From contig CANAPP010000001.1 in assembly GCA_947363565.1 (NCBI GenBank), forward strand, positions 62,001 to 126,000: a stretch of DNA of 64,000 nucleotides, in the 5' to 3' direction. This DNA comes from an uncultured Lachnospiraceae bacterium. Its GTDB lineage: Bacteria; Bacillota; Clostridia; Lachnospirales; Lachnospiraceae. Numbering within the stretch: position 1 is the first letter of the stretch; each line of letters begins with the position of its first letter. Below, piece by piece: positions 9,664 to 18,104 of the stretch. Under the pieces are notes generated by a model, which did not search any database, was not told where the DNA came from, and was given only the letters and a program-made list of their open reading frames with translations. Position numbers and translations under genes: made by a program.

Positions 9664-10601
9664 TCCATGGAATTATAAATGTATATAAAGAAAAGGGCTT
9701 TACCTCCCACGATGTGGTGGCGAAGCTGAGAAAGATCACTGGGCAGAAAAAGATCGGCCATACCGGGACCTTGGATACGAATGCAGAGGGCGTGCTGCCA
9801 GTCTGCCTTGGGAAGGGTACCAAGCTGTGCGAGCTTCTGACCGGCGAGGATAAGACCTACGAGGCTGTCCTGCTCCTGGGAAAGACTACCGATACCCAGG
9901 ATATCACCGGGGAAGTACTGGCAGAAAAAGACATAGCGGCGCTCACTGAAGAACAGGTTAAGGACGCGGTATTTTCCTTTATCGGGGAGTACGGGCAGAT
10001 CCCGCCCATGTATTCGGCGCTCAAGGTAGGCGGGAAGAAGCTTTACGAGCTTGCCAGGAGCGGGAAGACAGTGGAGCGAAAAGCCCGGCTGGTAAAGATC
10101 TATGACATCAAGGTGCTTGGGATCGCCCTGCCCCGGGTGCATATGTCGGTGACCTGCGCCAAAGGGACATATATCCGGACGCTGTGCCATGATATCGGTG
10201 AGAAGCTTAATTGCGGCGGCTGTATGGAGAAGCTTACCCGTACCCGTGTGGGGCGGTTTCCCATAGAGGAAGCCCGCACTCTTTCAGCGCTTTCTAGGAT
10301 TTTTGAAGAGCACCGGGAAGAAGAGGTCGTTGTGCCGGTGGATGCCATGTTTTCTGATGTCCCCAAGGTGTGGGTGAAGGAAGATTGGGAAGTATCCGCG
10401 AGGAACGGAAACCCTCTGCCGGATGCGGCCGTCTGCCAGTGCCGGGATGAGGCGAAAAGCGGGGACGATGGAAAACTTTGGCCAAAAGACGGCGTAAGAG
10501 TCCGCCTTTACGGCCAAGACGGGCGCTTTATCGCGCTGTACCGGTATAGAGAGGAAGCGGGGGAGTATCATTTGGAAAAGATGTTTTTCCCTGAAATATA
10601 A
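9660..10601 (+). CDS. truB: tRNA pseudouridine(55) synthase TruB
   Basis: Makes pseudouridine 55 in the T-loop of tRNAs. The 313-aa protein has the N-terminal INVYKEKGFTSHDVV motif and the catalytic loop GHTGTLD with Asp39; the residue after it is Thr rather than the usual Pro. The YEAVLLLGKTTDTQD strand and the RVGRFP motif are also typical. A C-terminal PUA-like extension covers roughly the last 80 residues. The start overlaps nrnA by 4 bp. ribF follows after 17 bp. Confidence 0.95.
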   Translation: MIHGIINVYKEKGFTSHDVVAKLRKITGQKKIGHTGTLDTNAEGVLPVCLGKGTKLCELLTGEDKTYEAVLLLGKTTDTQDITGEVLAEKDIAALTEEQVKDAVFSFIGEYGQIPPMYSALKVGGKKLYELARSGKTVERKARLVKIYDIKVLGIALPRVHMSVTCAKGTYIRTLCHDIGEKLNCGGCMEKLTRTRVGRFPIEEARTLSALSRIFEEHREEEVVVPVDAMFSDVPKVWVKEDWEVSARNGNPLPDAAVCQCRDEAKSGDDGKLWPKDGVRVRLYGQDGRFIALYRYREEAGEYHLEKMFFPEI

Positions 10602-10618
10602 AGTTACAAGGAGTATCT

Positions 10619-11542
10619 ATGCGCTATGTGAAATGGCTGTCCCACTATCTGGACAGAAGAAGATCAGCCGTCACCTTCGGCAAATTTGACGGGCTCCATC
10701 TGGGACATCAGAAGCTCATCGAGAGGGTGCTGAAGCTTAAAGAAGAACAGAATACGGTAGGCGTCGTATGTGCCTTTGACATGCGCCCGCTGTGGAAGGC
10801 GAAGGGGCTTGGCATGGAGCGGCTGATGACGGGCAAGGAGCGGTACCGTCACCTGGACGGAAGGATGGATTATCTGGTCGAGTGCCCGTTTACGGAAAAG
10901 TTCAGGAGTATGCCGGCCAAAGATTTCATCCGCGATGTGATCTGCGGGGTGTTCCATGCGGCGTATGTCGTGGTGGGGACAGATTTTCACTTTGGCCGCA
11001 ACCAGGGCGGGGACGTCCATATGCTTGAGGAATATGCCAAAGAATACGGATATGAACTTGTAGTGGTGGAAAAAGAACGCTATAATGGAAATATCATCAG
11101 CAGCACCTATATCCGGGACGTGCTGAAGGAAGGGAATGTGCGCCTGGCCAACTATCTGCTGGGATATCCTTTCGAGGTGAACGGCAGGGTGGAGCGGGGC
11201 AGGCAGCTCGGCCGGACATTGGGCTTTCCGACCATGAATGTGGCGTGGCCGGAATACAAGCTTGTGCCCCCGAAAGGAGTGTATGTCAGCGAGATCACCA
11301 TTGACGGGATAAAATATCCGGGGATTTCTAATGTGGGCGTGAAGCCTACGGTGTCGAAGGATGACCGGGTGGTCTTAGAAAGCTTTCTTTTCGGCTACGG
11401 CAGCGATGCCTACGGAAGGAAAGTCAAGGCGGAGCTGTTGGAATTCCGTCGCCCTGAACATAAATTCGGCAGTATAGAAGAGATGAAAGCCCATGTTGAT
11501 AAAGATATTGCATACGGGAAAAGATACTTTGGGATAGAGTAG
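10619..11542 (+). CDS. ribF: Bifunctional riboflavin kinase / FMN adenylyltransferase
   Basis: Converts riboflavin to FMN and FMN to FAD. The N-terminal adenylyltransferase domain (about residues 1-185) shows the nucleotidyltransferase HxGH-like motif in GKFDGLHLGHQKLI, plus VVGTDFHFGRN and ISSTYIRDVLKEG. The C-terminal riboflavin kinase barrel has GRQLGRTLGFPTMN and LVPPKGVYVSEI. The length (307 aa) is normal for RibF. The start follows AAGGAG (10609-10614). No FMN riboswitch is visible, as expected for a distal gene of this operon. Confidence 0.95.
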   Translation: MRYVKWLSHYLDRRRSAVTFGKFDGLHLGHQKLIERVLKLKEEQNTVGVVCAFDMRPLWKAKGLGMERLMTGKERYRHLDGRMDYLVECPFTEKFRSMPAKDFIRDVICGVFHAAYVVVGTDFHFGRNQGGDVHMLEEYAKEYGYELVVVEKERYNGNIISSTYIRDVLKEGNVRLANYLLGYPFEVNGRVERGRQLGRTLGFPTMNVAWPEYKLVPPKGVYVSEITIDGIKYPGISNVGVKPTVSKDDRVVLESFLFGYGSDAYGRKVKAELLEFRRPEHKFGSIEEMKAHVDKDIAYGKRYFGIE

Positions 11543-11558
11543 CGAAGGAGAATTACAA

Positions 11559-13214
11559 ATGAGCATGACAGAGGTATTTTTGTTATTTGGCGGATTAGGT
11601 TTCTTTCTTTATGGCATGAAGCTGATGAGCGAGGGATTAGAGAAGGCGGCCGGCGCCAAGATGAGGGGGATTCTGGAGTTTTTTACGCAGAACCGGTTTG
11701 TGGGGATGGTCGTCGGCATCGTATTTACCGCGATCATCCAGTCTTCCAATGCGACTACGGTAATGGTCGTAAGTTTTGTCAATTCAGGGCTGATGAATCT
11801 GATGCAGGCGTCGGGCGTGATCCTGGGCGCCAATATCGGTACGACGGTGACTGGGCAGCTCATTGCCTTTAATCTGTCGGATATCGCGCCGCTGATAGTG
11901 ATCATCGGTGTTGTCATGACGATGTTTTGCAAAAAACAAAACGTGAAGAAGATTGGCGAGGTGATCTTAGGTTTTGGTATCCTGTTTATGGGGCTTCGGA
12001 TCATGGGAGAGAGTATGCAGGCGGTGAAAGATTCCCCGGCGATCCTTGATTTCCTGTCTTCGCTGAAGAATCCTTTTGCGGCGATCCTTGTGGGCGTTGT
12101 GATCACCTCTGTCCTGCAGAGCTCTTCCGCTACGGTGGGTATCATCCTTTTGATGGTCTCCCAGGGGCTGCTTGATTTCCGGATCTGTCCGTTCATGATC
12201 CTTGGGTGCAACATCGGCTCCTGCGTATCGGCGCTGGCAGCCAGCTTAAGCGGCAAGAAGGATGCGAAGCGTGCGGCGCTCATCCATTTCTTTTTTAATG
12301 TTATCGGGTCGGCGATCATGTTCGTTATCCTGATGGTGGCGTTAAACCCGATCACGGACGGCCTTTTGTATATCTCAGGCGGAAGCCTTTCCCGGGCGGT
12401 AGCCAATGTACATACGCTGATGAAGGTGTTTGAAGTCGTGATGCTCTTCCCGTTCATGGGGTGGATCGTGAAGCTTACCTACAAAGCTATCCCTGGTCCG
12501 GACAATGAAGGCAAGGACGAATACGATCTGCTCTATATCCAGAAGTCGCTTATGTCACCCTCGACGGCGGTCATGGATGCCATCCATGAGATCGAACATA
12601 TGGGAAAGGTAGCCATCGCCAATCTGGAGCTTGGTATGGATGCTCTGTGCGAGAAGGATGAAGAAAAGATCCAGAAGGTCTATAAGATAGAGGATTATAT
12701 TGATTTTATGAACAGCAAGATCACCGATTATCTGGTGAAGGTCAACGAGATCGACCTGCCGCTTGCGGACGCGGAGAAGCTTGGCGGCCTATTCCATGTG
12801 GTGAACGATATCGAGCGGATTGGCGATCACGCGGAGAACCTTGCGGATTCCGCCCTGACCCGCATCCGGGAAAATGTGGAGCTTGGCGATAAGGCGAAGA
12901 AGCAGCTTCGGGATATGATGAAGGATGTCATCTCCCTGTTTGAGTATTCCTTAGATATGTTCACCAACAGCAACCAGCGTCATATGAAAGAGATCCTTGC
13001 CCTTGAGGATCAGATCGATGAGCAGGAGAGGAGCCTTCAGAAGGTGCATGTGAAGCGTCTGGCGAAAAATAAATGTACGCCCATGTCAGGGATGATCTTT
13101 TCAGATACGGTCTCTGGCCTTGAGCGTGTGGCGGATCATGCCACCAATATCGCATTTGCGATCATCGAGCCATTTGACAGCCGGGAAGAGGAGAAGATTG
13201 AGGATGAGCTGTAA
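11559..13214 (+). CDS. Na+/phosphate cotransporter-like membrane protein with PhoU domain
   Basis: Membrane protein of the Na/Pi cotransporter (NptA/YjbB) family, 551 aa. The first ~330 residues hold about eight hydrophobic segments with the two inverted-repeat signatures expected for the family, IIQSSNATTVM and VLQSSSATVGI. The remaining ~200 residues are a cytoplasmic PhoU-like helical domain (from about DAIHEIEHMGKVAI, with NDIERIGDHAENL and SGLERVADHATNIA). Family members move phosphate with sodium, probably outward in some bacteria; the direction here cannot be told. It lies 16 bp after ribF and 7 bp before the rpsO promoter, so it is probably the last gene of the operon. Confidence 0.88.
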   Translation: MSMTEVFLLFGGLGFFLYGMKLMSEGLEKAAGAKMRGILEFFTQNRFVGMVVGIVFTAIIQSSNATTVMVVSFVNSGLMNLMQASGVILGANIGTTVTGQLIAFNLSDIAPLIVIIGVVMTMFCKKQNVKKIGEVILGFGILFMGLRIMGESMQAVKDSPAILDFLSSLKNPFAAILVGVVITSVLQSSSATVGIILLMVSQGLLDFRICPFMILGCNIGSCVSALAASLSGKKDAKRAALIHFFFNVIGSAIMFVILMVALNPITDGLLYISGGSLSRAVANVHTLMKVFEVVMLFPFMGWIVKLTYKAIPGPDNEGKDEYDLLYIQKSLMSPSTAVMDAIHEIEHMGKVAIANLELGMDALCEKDEEKIQKVYKIEDYIDFMNSKITDYLVKVNEIDLPLADAEKLGGLFHVVNDIERIGDHAENLADSALTRIRENVELGDKAKKQLRDMMKDVISLFEYSLDMFTNSNQRHMKEILALEDQIDEQERSLQKVHVKRLAKNKCTPMSGMIFSDTVSGLERVADHATNIAFAIIEPFDSREEEKIEDEL

Positions 13215-13221
13215 GTTTTCC

Positions 13222-13250
13222 TTTACAGCGGGGGATACTTATGCTATACT
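13222..13250 (+). promoter_or_regulatory. Promoter of rpsO
   Basis: TTTACA (13222-13227) and TATACT (13245-13250) are separated by 17 bp. The promoter starts 7 bp after the stop of the upstream gene and drives a leader of about 87 nt. Confidence 0.75.
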
Positions 13251-13256
13251 TTCTAA

Positions 13257-13343
13257 TTGTGAGAGCCGGTGTTCGGTAATCGGATACTCCAGCCATTACT
13301 TAATACCTGGCGGTGTAATATAGTTTTAAGGAGGATATTTTAC
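13257..13343 (+). promoter_or_regulatory. rpsO leader with mutually exclusive pairings (putative S15 autoregulatory site)
   Basis: ATTAC (13295-13299) can pair either with upstream GTAAT (13276-13280) or with downstream GTAAT (13315-13319). The second pairing lies just before the AAGGAGG Shine-Dalgarno (13328-13334). S15 leaders in several phyla bind their own product and switch translation. I infer such a role here from position and alternative pairing, not from a match to a defined class. Confidence 0.5.
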
Positions 13344-13610
13344 ATGGTTTCAAAAGAGATGAAAGAAAAGATTGTAGCAGATTACGGAAGGACAGCGGGC
13401 GATACCGGTTCACCGGAGGTTCAGATCGCGATCCTGACCGCAAGGATCAATGACCTGACCGAGCATTTCAAGGCTAACCCGAAGGATCACCATTCAAGAA
13501 GAGGTCTTCTTAAGATGGTAGGACAGAGAAGGGGACTCCTTGCGTATCTGAAAAAGATGGATATCGAGAGATACCGTACCCTTATCGAGAGGTTAGGATT
13601 AAGAAAATAA
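13344..13610 (+). CDS. rpsO: 30S ribosomal protein S15
   Basis: Primary-binding protein of the 30S platform, 88 aa as usual. It shows the conserved [37 protein letters not shown] and [11 protein letters not shown] segments that contact 16S rRNA helices 20-22. ATG 13344 follows AAGGAGG; the frame is open back to 13269, but those codons lie in the leader. pnp, which often follows rpsO, is absent; folC comes next. Confidence 0.97.
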   Translation: MVSKEMKEKIVADYGRTAGDTGSPEVQIAILTARINDLTEHFKANPKDHHSRRGLLKMVGQRRGLLAYLKKMDIERYRTLIERLGLRK

Positions 13611-13637
13611 TTGCATCGCGCACAGGCGCAGATGTCA

Positions 13638-13690
13638 GGATCCAGAGGTTTCAGGGAGGCAAAAGTTCCGGAGGCCTCTGGATTCTTAGT
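13638..13690 (+). terminator. Hairpin after rpsO (weak terminator or processing structure)
   Basis: ATCCAGAGG (13640-13648) is complementary to CCTCTGGAT (13675-13683) around a 26-nt loop. The following bases, TCTTAGTATTTG, are only moderately T-rich, so termination may be partial and allow read-through into the folate genes. Confidence 0.45.
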
Positions 13691-13717
13691 ATTTGTATCA
13701 TAGAAAGGAAAAACAGT

Positions 13718-15112
13718 GTGACTTATAAAGAAGCAAGGGTATATTTGGACGAAGTGTCGAAATACGGAAGTGTACTTGGCTTGGATACGATCCGGGGACT
13801 GCTTTTGGAACTGGGGAATCCGCAGGATGGCCTTAAGTTTATCCATATCGCAGGGACGAACGGGAAGGGTTCTGTGCTCGCTTTTACTTCTTCAATTTTA
13901 AGGGAGGCGGGATACCGGACCGGGAGCTATATTTCCCCGACAGTAGTATCTTATCTGGAGCGGATCCAGATAGACGGAGAGTGGATTCCAAAAGAGGAGT
14001 TCGCGGGATATGTTGAAGAAGTTAAGAAGGCTGTTGCGCGTATGGAGACAAAGGGGATGGCACATCCTACTGTTTTTGAGATCGAGACCGCGATAGCTTT
14101 TTTGTATTTCCGGGAGAAAATGTGTGATTATGTGGTGTTAGAGGCGGGTCTTGGCGGGAGGCTTGACGCGACCAATGTGGTGGAAAATACGGCGGCGGCC
14201 GTGTTTGCTACGATAAGCTTTGACCATATGGGATTTCTGGGAGATACCCTGGAGAGAATCGCGGAGGATAAGGCGGGGATCATAAAGCCTGGCTGCGTGG
14301 CTGTATCGGCGGCACAGGAGCCTGAAGCAGCGGATATTCTGCGAAAGCAGGCAGAAAGCCTTGGCTGTCAGATCGTATTCGCCCGACCGAAGGAGATGAG
14401 GGTTTACCGGGAGGATTACCGGGGGATGACGATTGTTTATCCGTCCTGGGGCGATACGCCGGTTGAGACTTTGATGGCGGGCAGCTATCAGGTGTTTAAT
14501 GCGGCGGTAGTCTTTGAGCTGATGAAGCTTCTTAAGGTGCCGAAAGAGGCGGTGGCCAGAGGATTTTTAAAGGCGAGGTGGCCAGGGCGTTTTACCTGTA
14601 TCTCGGAAAAACCGCTGTTTATCGTCGACGGCGCCCACAACCGGGACGCGGCTAAGCGGCTGAGAGAGTCGGTGGAACGGTATCTTTGCGGGAAGTACCT
14701 GATCTTTATCATGGGCGTGTTCCAGGATAAGGAATATGAAGAGATCGCCGCGCAGATGGCGCCGCTGGCGAAAAGCATCTATACGGTAGAGCTGCCGGAT
14801 AAGGGGCGGAGCCTTAAAGCTTCGGAGCTTAAAAAGGTCTGTGGACCTTACTGCGGCAAAGATGTACAGGCTTCGGGGAGTATCCGGGAAGCGGCAGAGT
14901 GTGCCTGGCAGGAGGCTCTGGCAAAGCCCGGCAGTGCGGTGCTGGCCTTCGGCTCCCTTTCCTATCTGGGAGAGGTGATGCGGGAGGTCACAAGACTTAA
15001 GGAAAGCATGGCCAAAGGGGAAGAGCAGGCTCAGGAGGGCAAACCCGGGGAGGAGTGTCCGGCAATAGACAGGGAGAGCAGAAAGTTGACGAAGGCAGGA
15101 GAGGTGCGATGA
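13718..15112 (+). CDS. folC: Folylpolyglutamate / dihydrofolate synthase FolC
   Basis: ATP-dependent ligase that adds glutamate to dihydropteroate and/or folates. The 464-aa protein has the Mur-ligase P-loop ([11 protein letters not shown]), the [15 protein letters not shown] loop, [30 protein letters not shown], and the C-terminal [10 protein letters not shown] motif. It begins with GTG 13718 after GAAAGGAAA. The last ~35 residues are a charged extension beyond the normal fold. Its stop overlaps the folE start (ATGA). First gene of the folate cluster. Confidence 0.93.
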   Translation: MTYKEARVYLDEVSKYGSVLGLDTIRGLLLELGNPQDGLKFIHIAGTNGKGSVLAFTSSILREAGYRTGSYISPTVVSYLERIQIDGEWIPKEEFAGYVEEVKKAVARMETKGMAHPTVFEIETAIAFLYFREKMCDYVVLEAGLGGRLDATNVVENTAAAVFATISFDHMGFLGDTLERIAEDKAGIIKPGCVAVSAAQEPEAADILRKQAESLGCQIVFARPKEMRVYREDYRGMTIVYPSWGDTPVETLMAGSYQVFNAAVVFELMKLLKVPKEAVARGFLKARWPGRFTCISEKPLFIVDGAHNRDAAKRLRESVERYLCGKYLIFIMGVFQDKEYEEIAAQMAPLAKSIYTVELPDKGRSLKASELKKVCGPYCGKDVQASGSIREAAECAWQEALAKPGSAVLAFGSLSYLGEVMREVTRLKESMAKGEEQAQEGKPGEECPAIDRESRKLTKAGEVR

Positions 15113-15663
15113 TGGATCAGGAGAAAATTAAACAGGGCGTCCGGCTGATCTTGGAAGGAATCGGCGAGGACACTGAACGGGAAGGGCTTAAGGAGACGCC
15201 AGAGCGGATTGCCCGGATGTACGGGGAGATCTACGGCGGCCTTACGGAGGAGCCTTCCGTGTATCTGGAAAAAACTTTTCATGTGGATAACGATGAGATG
15301 GTGGTGGAAAAGGAGATTACCTTTTATTCCACCTGTGAACACCACCTCCTTCCCTTCTACGGCAAAGCCCATATTGCCTACATCCCAGACGGCCGGGTGG
15401 CGGGACTTAGCAAGCTTGCCCGGACAGTGGAGGTCTACGCAAAGCGCCCCCAGATCCAGGAGCGGCTTACCGGGCAGATCGCGGACGCGCTGATGGAGTA
15501 TCTAAAGCCGAAGGGGGTTATGGTGATGCTCACGGCAGAGCATATGTGCATGACCATGCGGGGCATCAAAAAGCCCGGCAGCCAGACAGTGACGACGGCA
15601 AAGCGGGGGAAATTTCTTGAGGATGCAGGGCTTGTGCAGGAATTTTACCAGACGGTGAGGTAA
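15109..15663 (+). CDS. folE: GTP cyclohydrolase I
   Basis: Catalyses GTP to 7,8-dihydroneopterin triphosphate, the first step of folate synthesis. The 184-aa protein has the zinc and catalytic motifs [20 protein letters not shown] and, near the C-terminus, [15 protein letters not shown], with Cys and His ligands present. The start is ATG 15109 (ATG 15112 is possible), overlapping folC by 4 bp. The frame continues upstream inside folC without a ribosome binding site. The length matches type IA GTP cyclohydrolase. Confidence 0.95.
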   Translation: MMDQEKIKQGVRLILEGIGEDTEREGLKETPERIARMYGEIYGGLTEEPSVYLEKTFHVDNDEMVVEKEITFYSTCEHHLLPFYGKAHIAYIPDGRVAGLSKLARTVEVYAKRPQIQERLTGQIADALMEYLKPKGVMVMLTAEHMCMTMRGIKKPGSQTVTTAKRGKFLEDAGLVQEFYQTVR

Positions 15664-15728
15664 AGCGGCGAAAGAAGCCAGAGCATAAAGACAAGATATG
15701 AAAACACAGCAAAGAGAGGGAGGCGCAG

Positions 15729-16217
15729 ATGAAGGAAATCGAGGCGATCAGGAGACATCCGCTGTATATCGAATATTACGGCCGGTTAAAGGAAGCGGAA
15801 AAAGGGCGGAAGTTCTGTTGTCACCAGATGGGGCATTTTCTGGATGTGGCGCGCATTGCGTACATTTATAATCTGGAGCAGGATCTTGGGATACGGAAGG
15901 AAGTGATCTACGCGGCCGCACTGCTTCACGATATCGGCAGATCCAGGCAGTATCAGGAGGGGATTCCCCATGAGGAGGCATCGGCTGAGATTGCCGGAGT
16001 GATTTTGAGGGAACTGCCGCAAGGGTATTTCTCTGAGGAGGAAGCCGAGGAGATCCTTCGGGCGATTCTGGGCCATCGGGGGGAAGGAAACGGCAGGAGA
16101 GGGCTTGAAGAGCTGCTTTATGCAGGCGATAAGCACTCCCGGATGTGTTTTGCGTGCGAAAGCTGGCCGGAGTGTGACTGGAGCACGGAAAAAAAGAATC
16201 TTGAGATAAGGGTTTAA
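15729..16217 (+). CDS. HD-domain phosphohydrolase within the folate operon
   Basis: 162-aa HD-superfamily protein. The metal ligands are visible: His36 (GHFLDVAR), His67-Asp68 (LLHDIGR), probably His81 (HEEASA), and Asp134 (YAGDKHSR). The C-terminus carries Cys140, Cys143 and Cys149 around a conserved-looking W/P segment. HD proteins hydrolyse phosphate esters, often nucleotides. It lies between folE (65 bp upstream) and folP (12 bp downstream). No Nudix or alkaline-phosphatase-type gene for removing phosphates from dihydroneopterin triphosphate is present in the cluster, so a role at that step is an attractive inference. The substrate is unproven. The start follows AGAGGGAGG. Confidence 0.8.
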   Translation: MKEIEAIRRHPLYIEYYGRLKEAEKGRKFCCHQMGHFLDVARIAYIYNLEQDLGIRKEVIYAAALLHDIGRSRQYQEGIPHEEASAEIAGVILRELPQGYFSEEEAEEILRAILGHRGEGNGRRGLEELLYAGDKHSRMCFACESWPECDWSTEKKNLEIRV

Positions 16218-16229
16218 GGAGAAGAGCTT

Positions 16230-17036
16230 ATGCAGATTGGGAAAAAGATATTTGATACAAAAAACCGGGTGTATGTCATGGGGATATTGAATGTGACGCC
16301 GGATTCTTTTTCGGACGGCGGGCGGTATACGCGCATGGACGCCGCCCTTTTCCATGCGGAGGAGATGGTGAAGGAGGGAGCGGATATCCTGGATGTGGGC
16401 GGCGAGTCCACGAGACCGGGTCATAAGAAGATCAGCAGTGAGGAGGAAATCTGCCGCATCGCCCCGGTCATCGAGCGGCTGAAGGAAAGCTTTGACGTGC
16501 CGATTTCCATCGATACCTGCAAAAGCCGGGTGGCTTCCGCCGCGCTTTCAGCGGGGGCTGGGCTGGTCAATGATATCTGGGGGCTTAAGTATGATAAAGA
16601 GATGGCGGCGGTGATCGCCGAAAACCATGCGGCGTGCTGCCTGATGCACAACCGTGACCAGGCCGTGTATACGGATCTTGCGGCGGAAGTGTGCGCTGAT
16701 CTTATGGACAGCGTAAGGCTTGCGAAGGATGCAGGTATTAGTGACGGACAGATCATATTAGATCCCGGCATCGGTTTTGGAAAAACCTGTGAGATGAACC
16801 TTGAGATGCTAAAAAGGCTTGGAGAGCTTAAACGTCTCGGATATCCGGTGCTTCTCGGGGCATCGAGAAAATCGGTGATCGGCCTGACGCTTAATCTTCC
16901 GGTGGGTGAACGGCTGGAGGGAACGATTGTGACGACGGTGATGGCGGTGATGAGCGGCTGTTCCTTTGTGCGCGTCCATGACGTAAAAGCCAATCTGCGG
17001 GCAGTTCGGATGGCTGAGGCGATCCTTAAGGCCTAG
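16230..17036 (+). CDS. folP: Dihydropteroate synthase
   Basis: Condenses 6-hydroxymethyl-7,8-dihydropterin pyrophosphate with p-aminobenzoate; it is the sulfonamide target. The 268-aa TIM-barrel protein shows the loop-1 motif MGILNVTPDSFSDGG, DVGGESTRPG, the SIDTCK strand, LVNDIWGL, LDPGIGFGKT and, at the C-terminus, the RVHDV motif. The start follows AAGGAGAAG (16216-16224). It is spaced 12 bp from the HD gene and 49 bp from folBK. Confidence 0.95.
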   Translation: MQIGKKIFDTKNRVYVMGILNVTPDSFSDGGRYTRMDAALFHAEEMVKEGADILDVGGESTRPGHKKISSEEEICRIAPVIERLKESFDVPISIDTCKSRVASAALSAGAGLVNDIWGLKYDKEMAAVIAENHAACCLMHNRDQAVYTDLAAEVCADLMDSVRLAKDAGISDGQIILDPGIGFGKTCEMNLEMLKRLGELKRLGYPVLLGASRKSVIGLTLNLPVGERLEGTIVTTVMAVMSGCSFVRVHDVKANLRAVRMAEAILKA

Positions 17037-17085
17037 ACTTATTTTTTCCCTGTAAAAATATGTGAGAGGAAGGTTTGCAGACAGA

Positions 17086-17922
17086 ATGACAGATAGGATT
17101 AAGATAGAGGATCTGGAAGTATTCGCCAGGCACGGGGTATTTCCGGAGGAAAATAAACTGGGGCAGAAGTTCCTTGTATCGGCGGAACTTTTTGTTGATA
17201 CAAGAAAGGCAGGGAAGAGCGATGACCTTGCATCGTCTGTTGACTACGGGGAGATCTGCCGTTTCATTGACTCCTATATGAAGGGGCATACTTATAAGCT
17301 TCTGGAGCGCGTGGCGGAGGGGCTTGCCGAAGAGCTTCTGCTTCGCACGCCTCATCTGGAGCGGATCAGGATTGAGGTAAAAAAGCCGTGGGCGCCGGTG
17401 GGGCTTCCCCTTAAGACGGTGGCTGTTTCGGTTGATCGCGGGTGGCATACGGCTTATATCGCCCTCGGCTCCAATATGGGAGATTGCAAGGCGTACCTTG
17501 ACGGTGCGGTGGATGCGCTGGATAAGCTTCCTCTGGCCAAAGTGGTCAAGGTTTCTTCCTTTTATGAGACACCGCCTTACGGTGTGACCGACCAGCCGGA
17601 TTTTCTGAATGCCTGTTTAAAGCTTCGCACCCTACTTTTGCCCGAGGAGCTTTTATCGGCGCTCCATGAGGCAGAGCAGGCAGCCGGGCGGGAAAGAGTG
17701 ATCCATTGGGGGCCGCGGACGCTTGACCTCGACCTTATCTTTTTTGACGATCTGGTGTGGGAGGAGGATGACCTGTGCATTCCCCATGTGGAGATGCATA
17801 AGCGCAGGTTTGTGCTGGAGCCGCTCTGCGAGATCGCGCCCTATAAGCGCCATCCGATGTATGGGAAAACGGTGCGGGAGATGCTTGAGGAGCTGCCGGG
17901 CGGCAGAGATTCGGATAAATAA
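17086..17922 (+). CDS. folK: Dihydroneopterin aldolase / HPPK fusion (FolB-FolK)
   Basis: Two consecutive folate steps on one 278-aa chain. Residues 1-118 are dihydroneopterin aldolase (EVFARHGVFPEENKLGQKF, YKLLERVAEGLAEELL). Residues 122-278 are 6-hydroxymethyl-7,8-dihydropterin pyrophosphokinase (AYIALGSNMGD, SSFYETPPYG, the hallmark GPRTLDLDLIFFDD and IPHVEMHKRRFVL). ATG 17086 is favoured, 12 nt after GAGAGGAAGG; GTG 17062 would add eight residues. The FolB-FolK fusion is common in Firmicutes. It completes the GTP-to-dihydrofolate route apart from the dephosphorylation step. Confidence 0.93.
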   Translation: MTDRIKIEDLEVFARHGVFPEENKLGQKFLVSAELFVDTRKAGKSDDLASSVDYGEICRFIDSYMKGHTYKLLERVAEGLAEELLLRTPHLERIRIEVKKPWAPVGLPLKTVAVSVDRGWHTAYIALGSNMGDCKAYLDGAVDALDKLPLAKVVKVSSFYETPPYGVTDQPDFLNACLKLRTLLLPEELLSALHEAEQAAGRERVIHWGPRTLDLDLIFFDDLVWEEDDLCIPHVEMHKRRFVLEPLCEIAPYKRHPMYGKTVREMLEELPGGRDSDK

Positions 17923-18010
17923 TAGTTTACTTATGTTGAGCGCAGAGCATCCGTGTGAAGATGACGGTTTAGACGTATCAGACGGTTTGGACAGTTCAGG
18001 CCGTTCAGAT

Positions 18011-18053
18011 AAAAAGGACGCCGCAAGATTATCGGCCTGGCTGATCTTGCGGC
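18011..18053 (-). terminator. Intrinsic terminator for the activase gene (possibly also used from the folate side)
   Basis: A perfect 10-bp stem, GCCGCAAGAT (18020-18029) with ATCTTGCGGC (18044-18053). On the minus strand it is followed by GTCCTTTTT, a good T-run. On the plus strand the following TGTCTCTTTCG is less T-rich but may still stop folate transcription. Confidence 0.7.
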
Positions 18054-18104
18054 TGTCTCTTTCGTTGCCTGTTGAAGAAAGGGCGTGCAGATGCTGATAT
18101 AATT

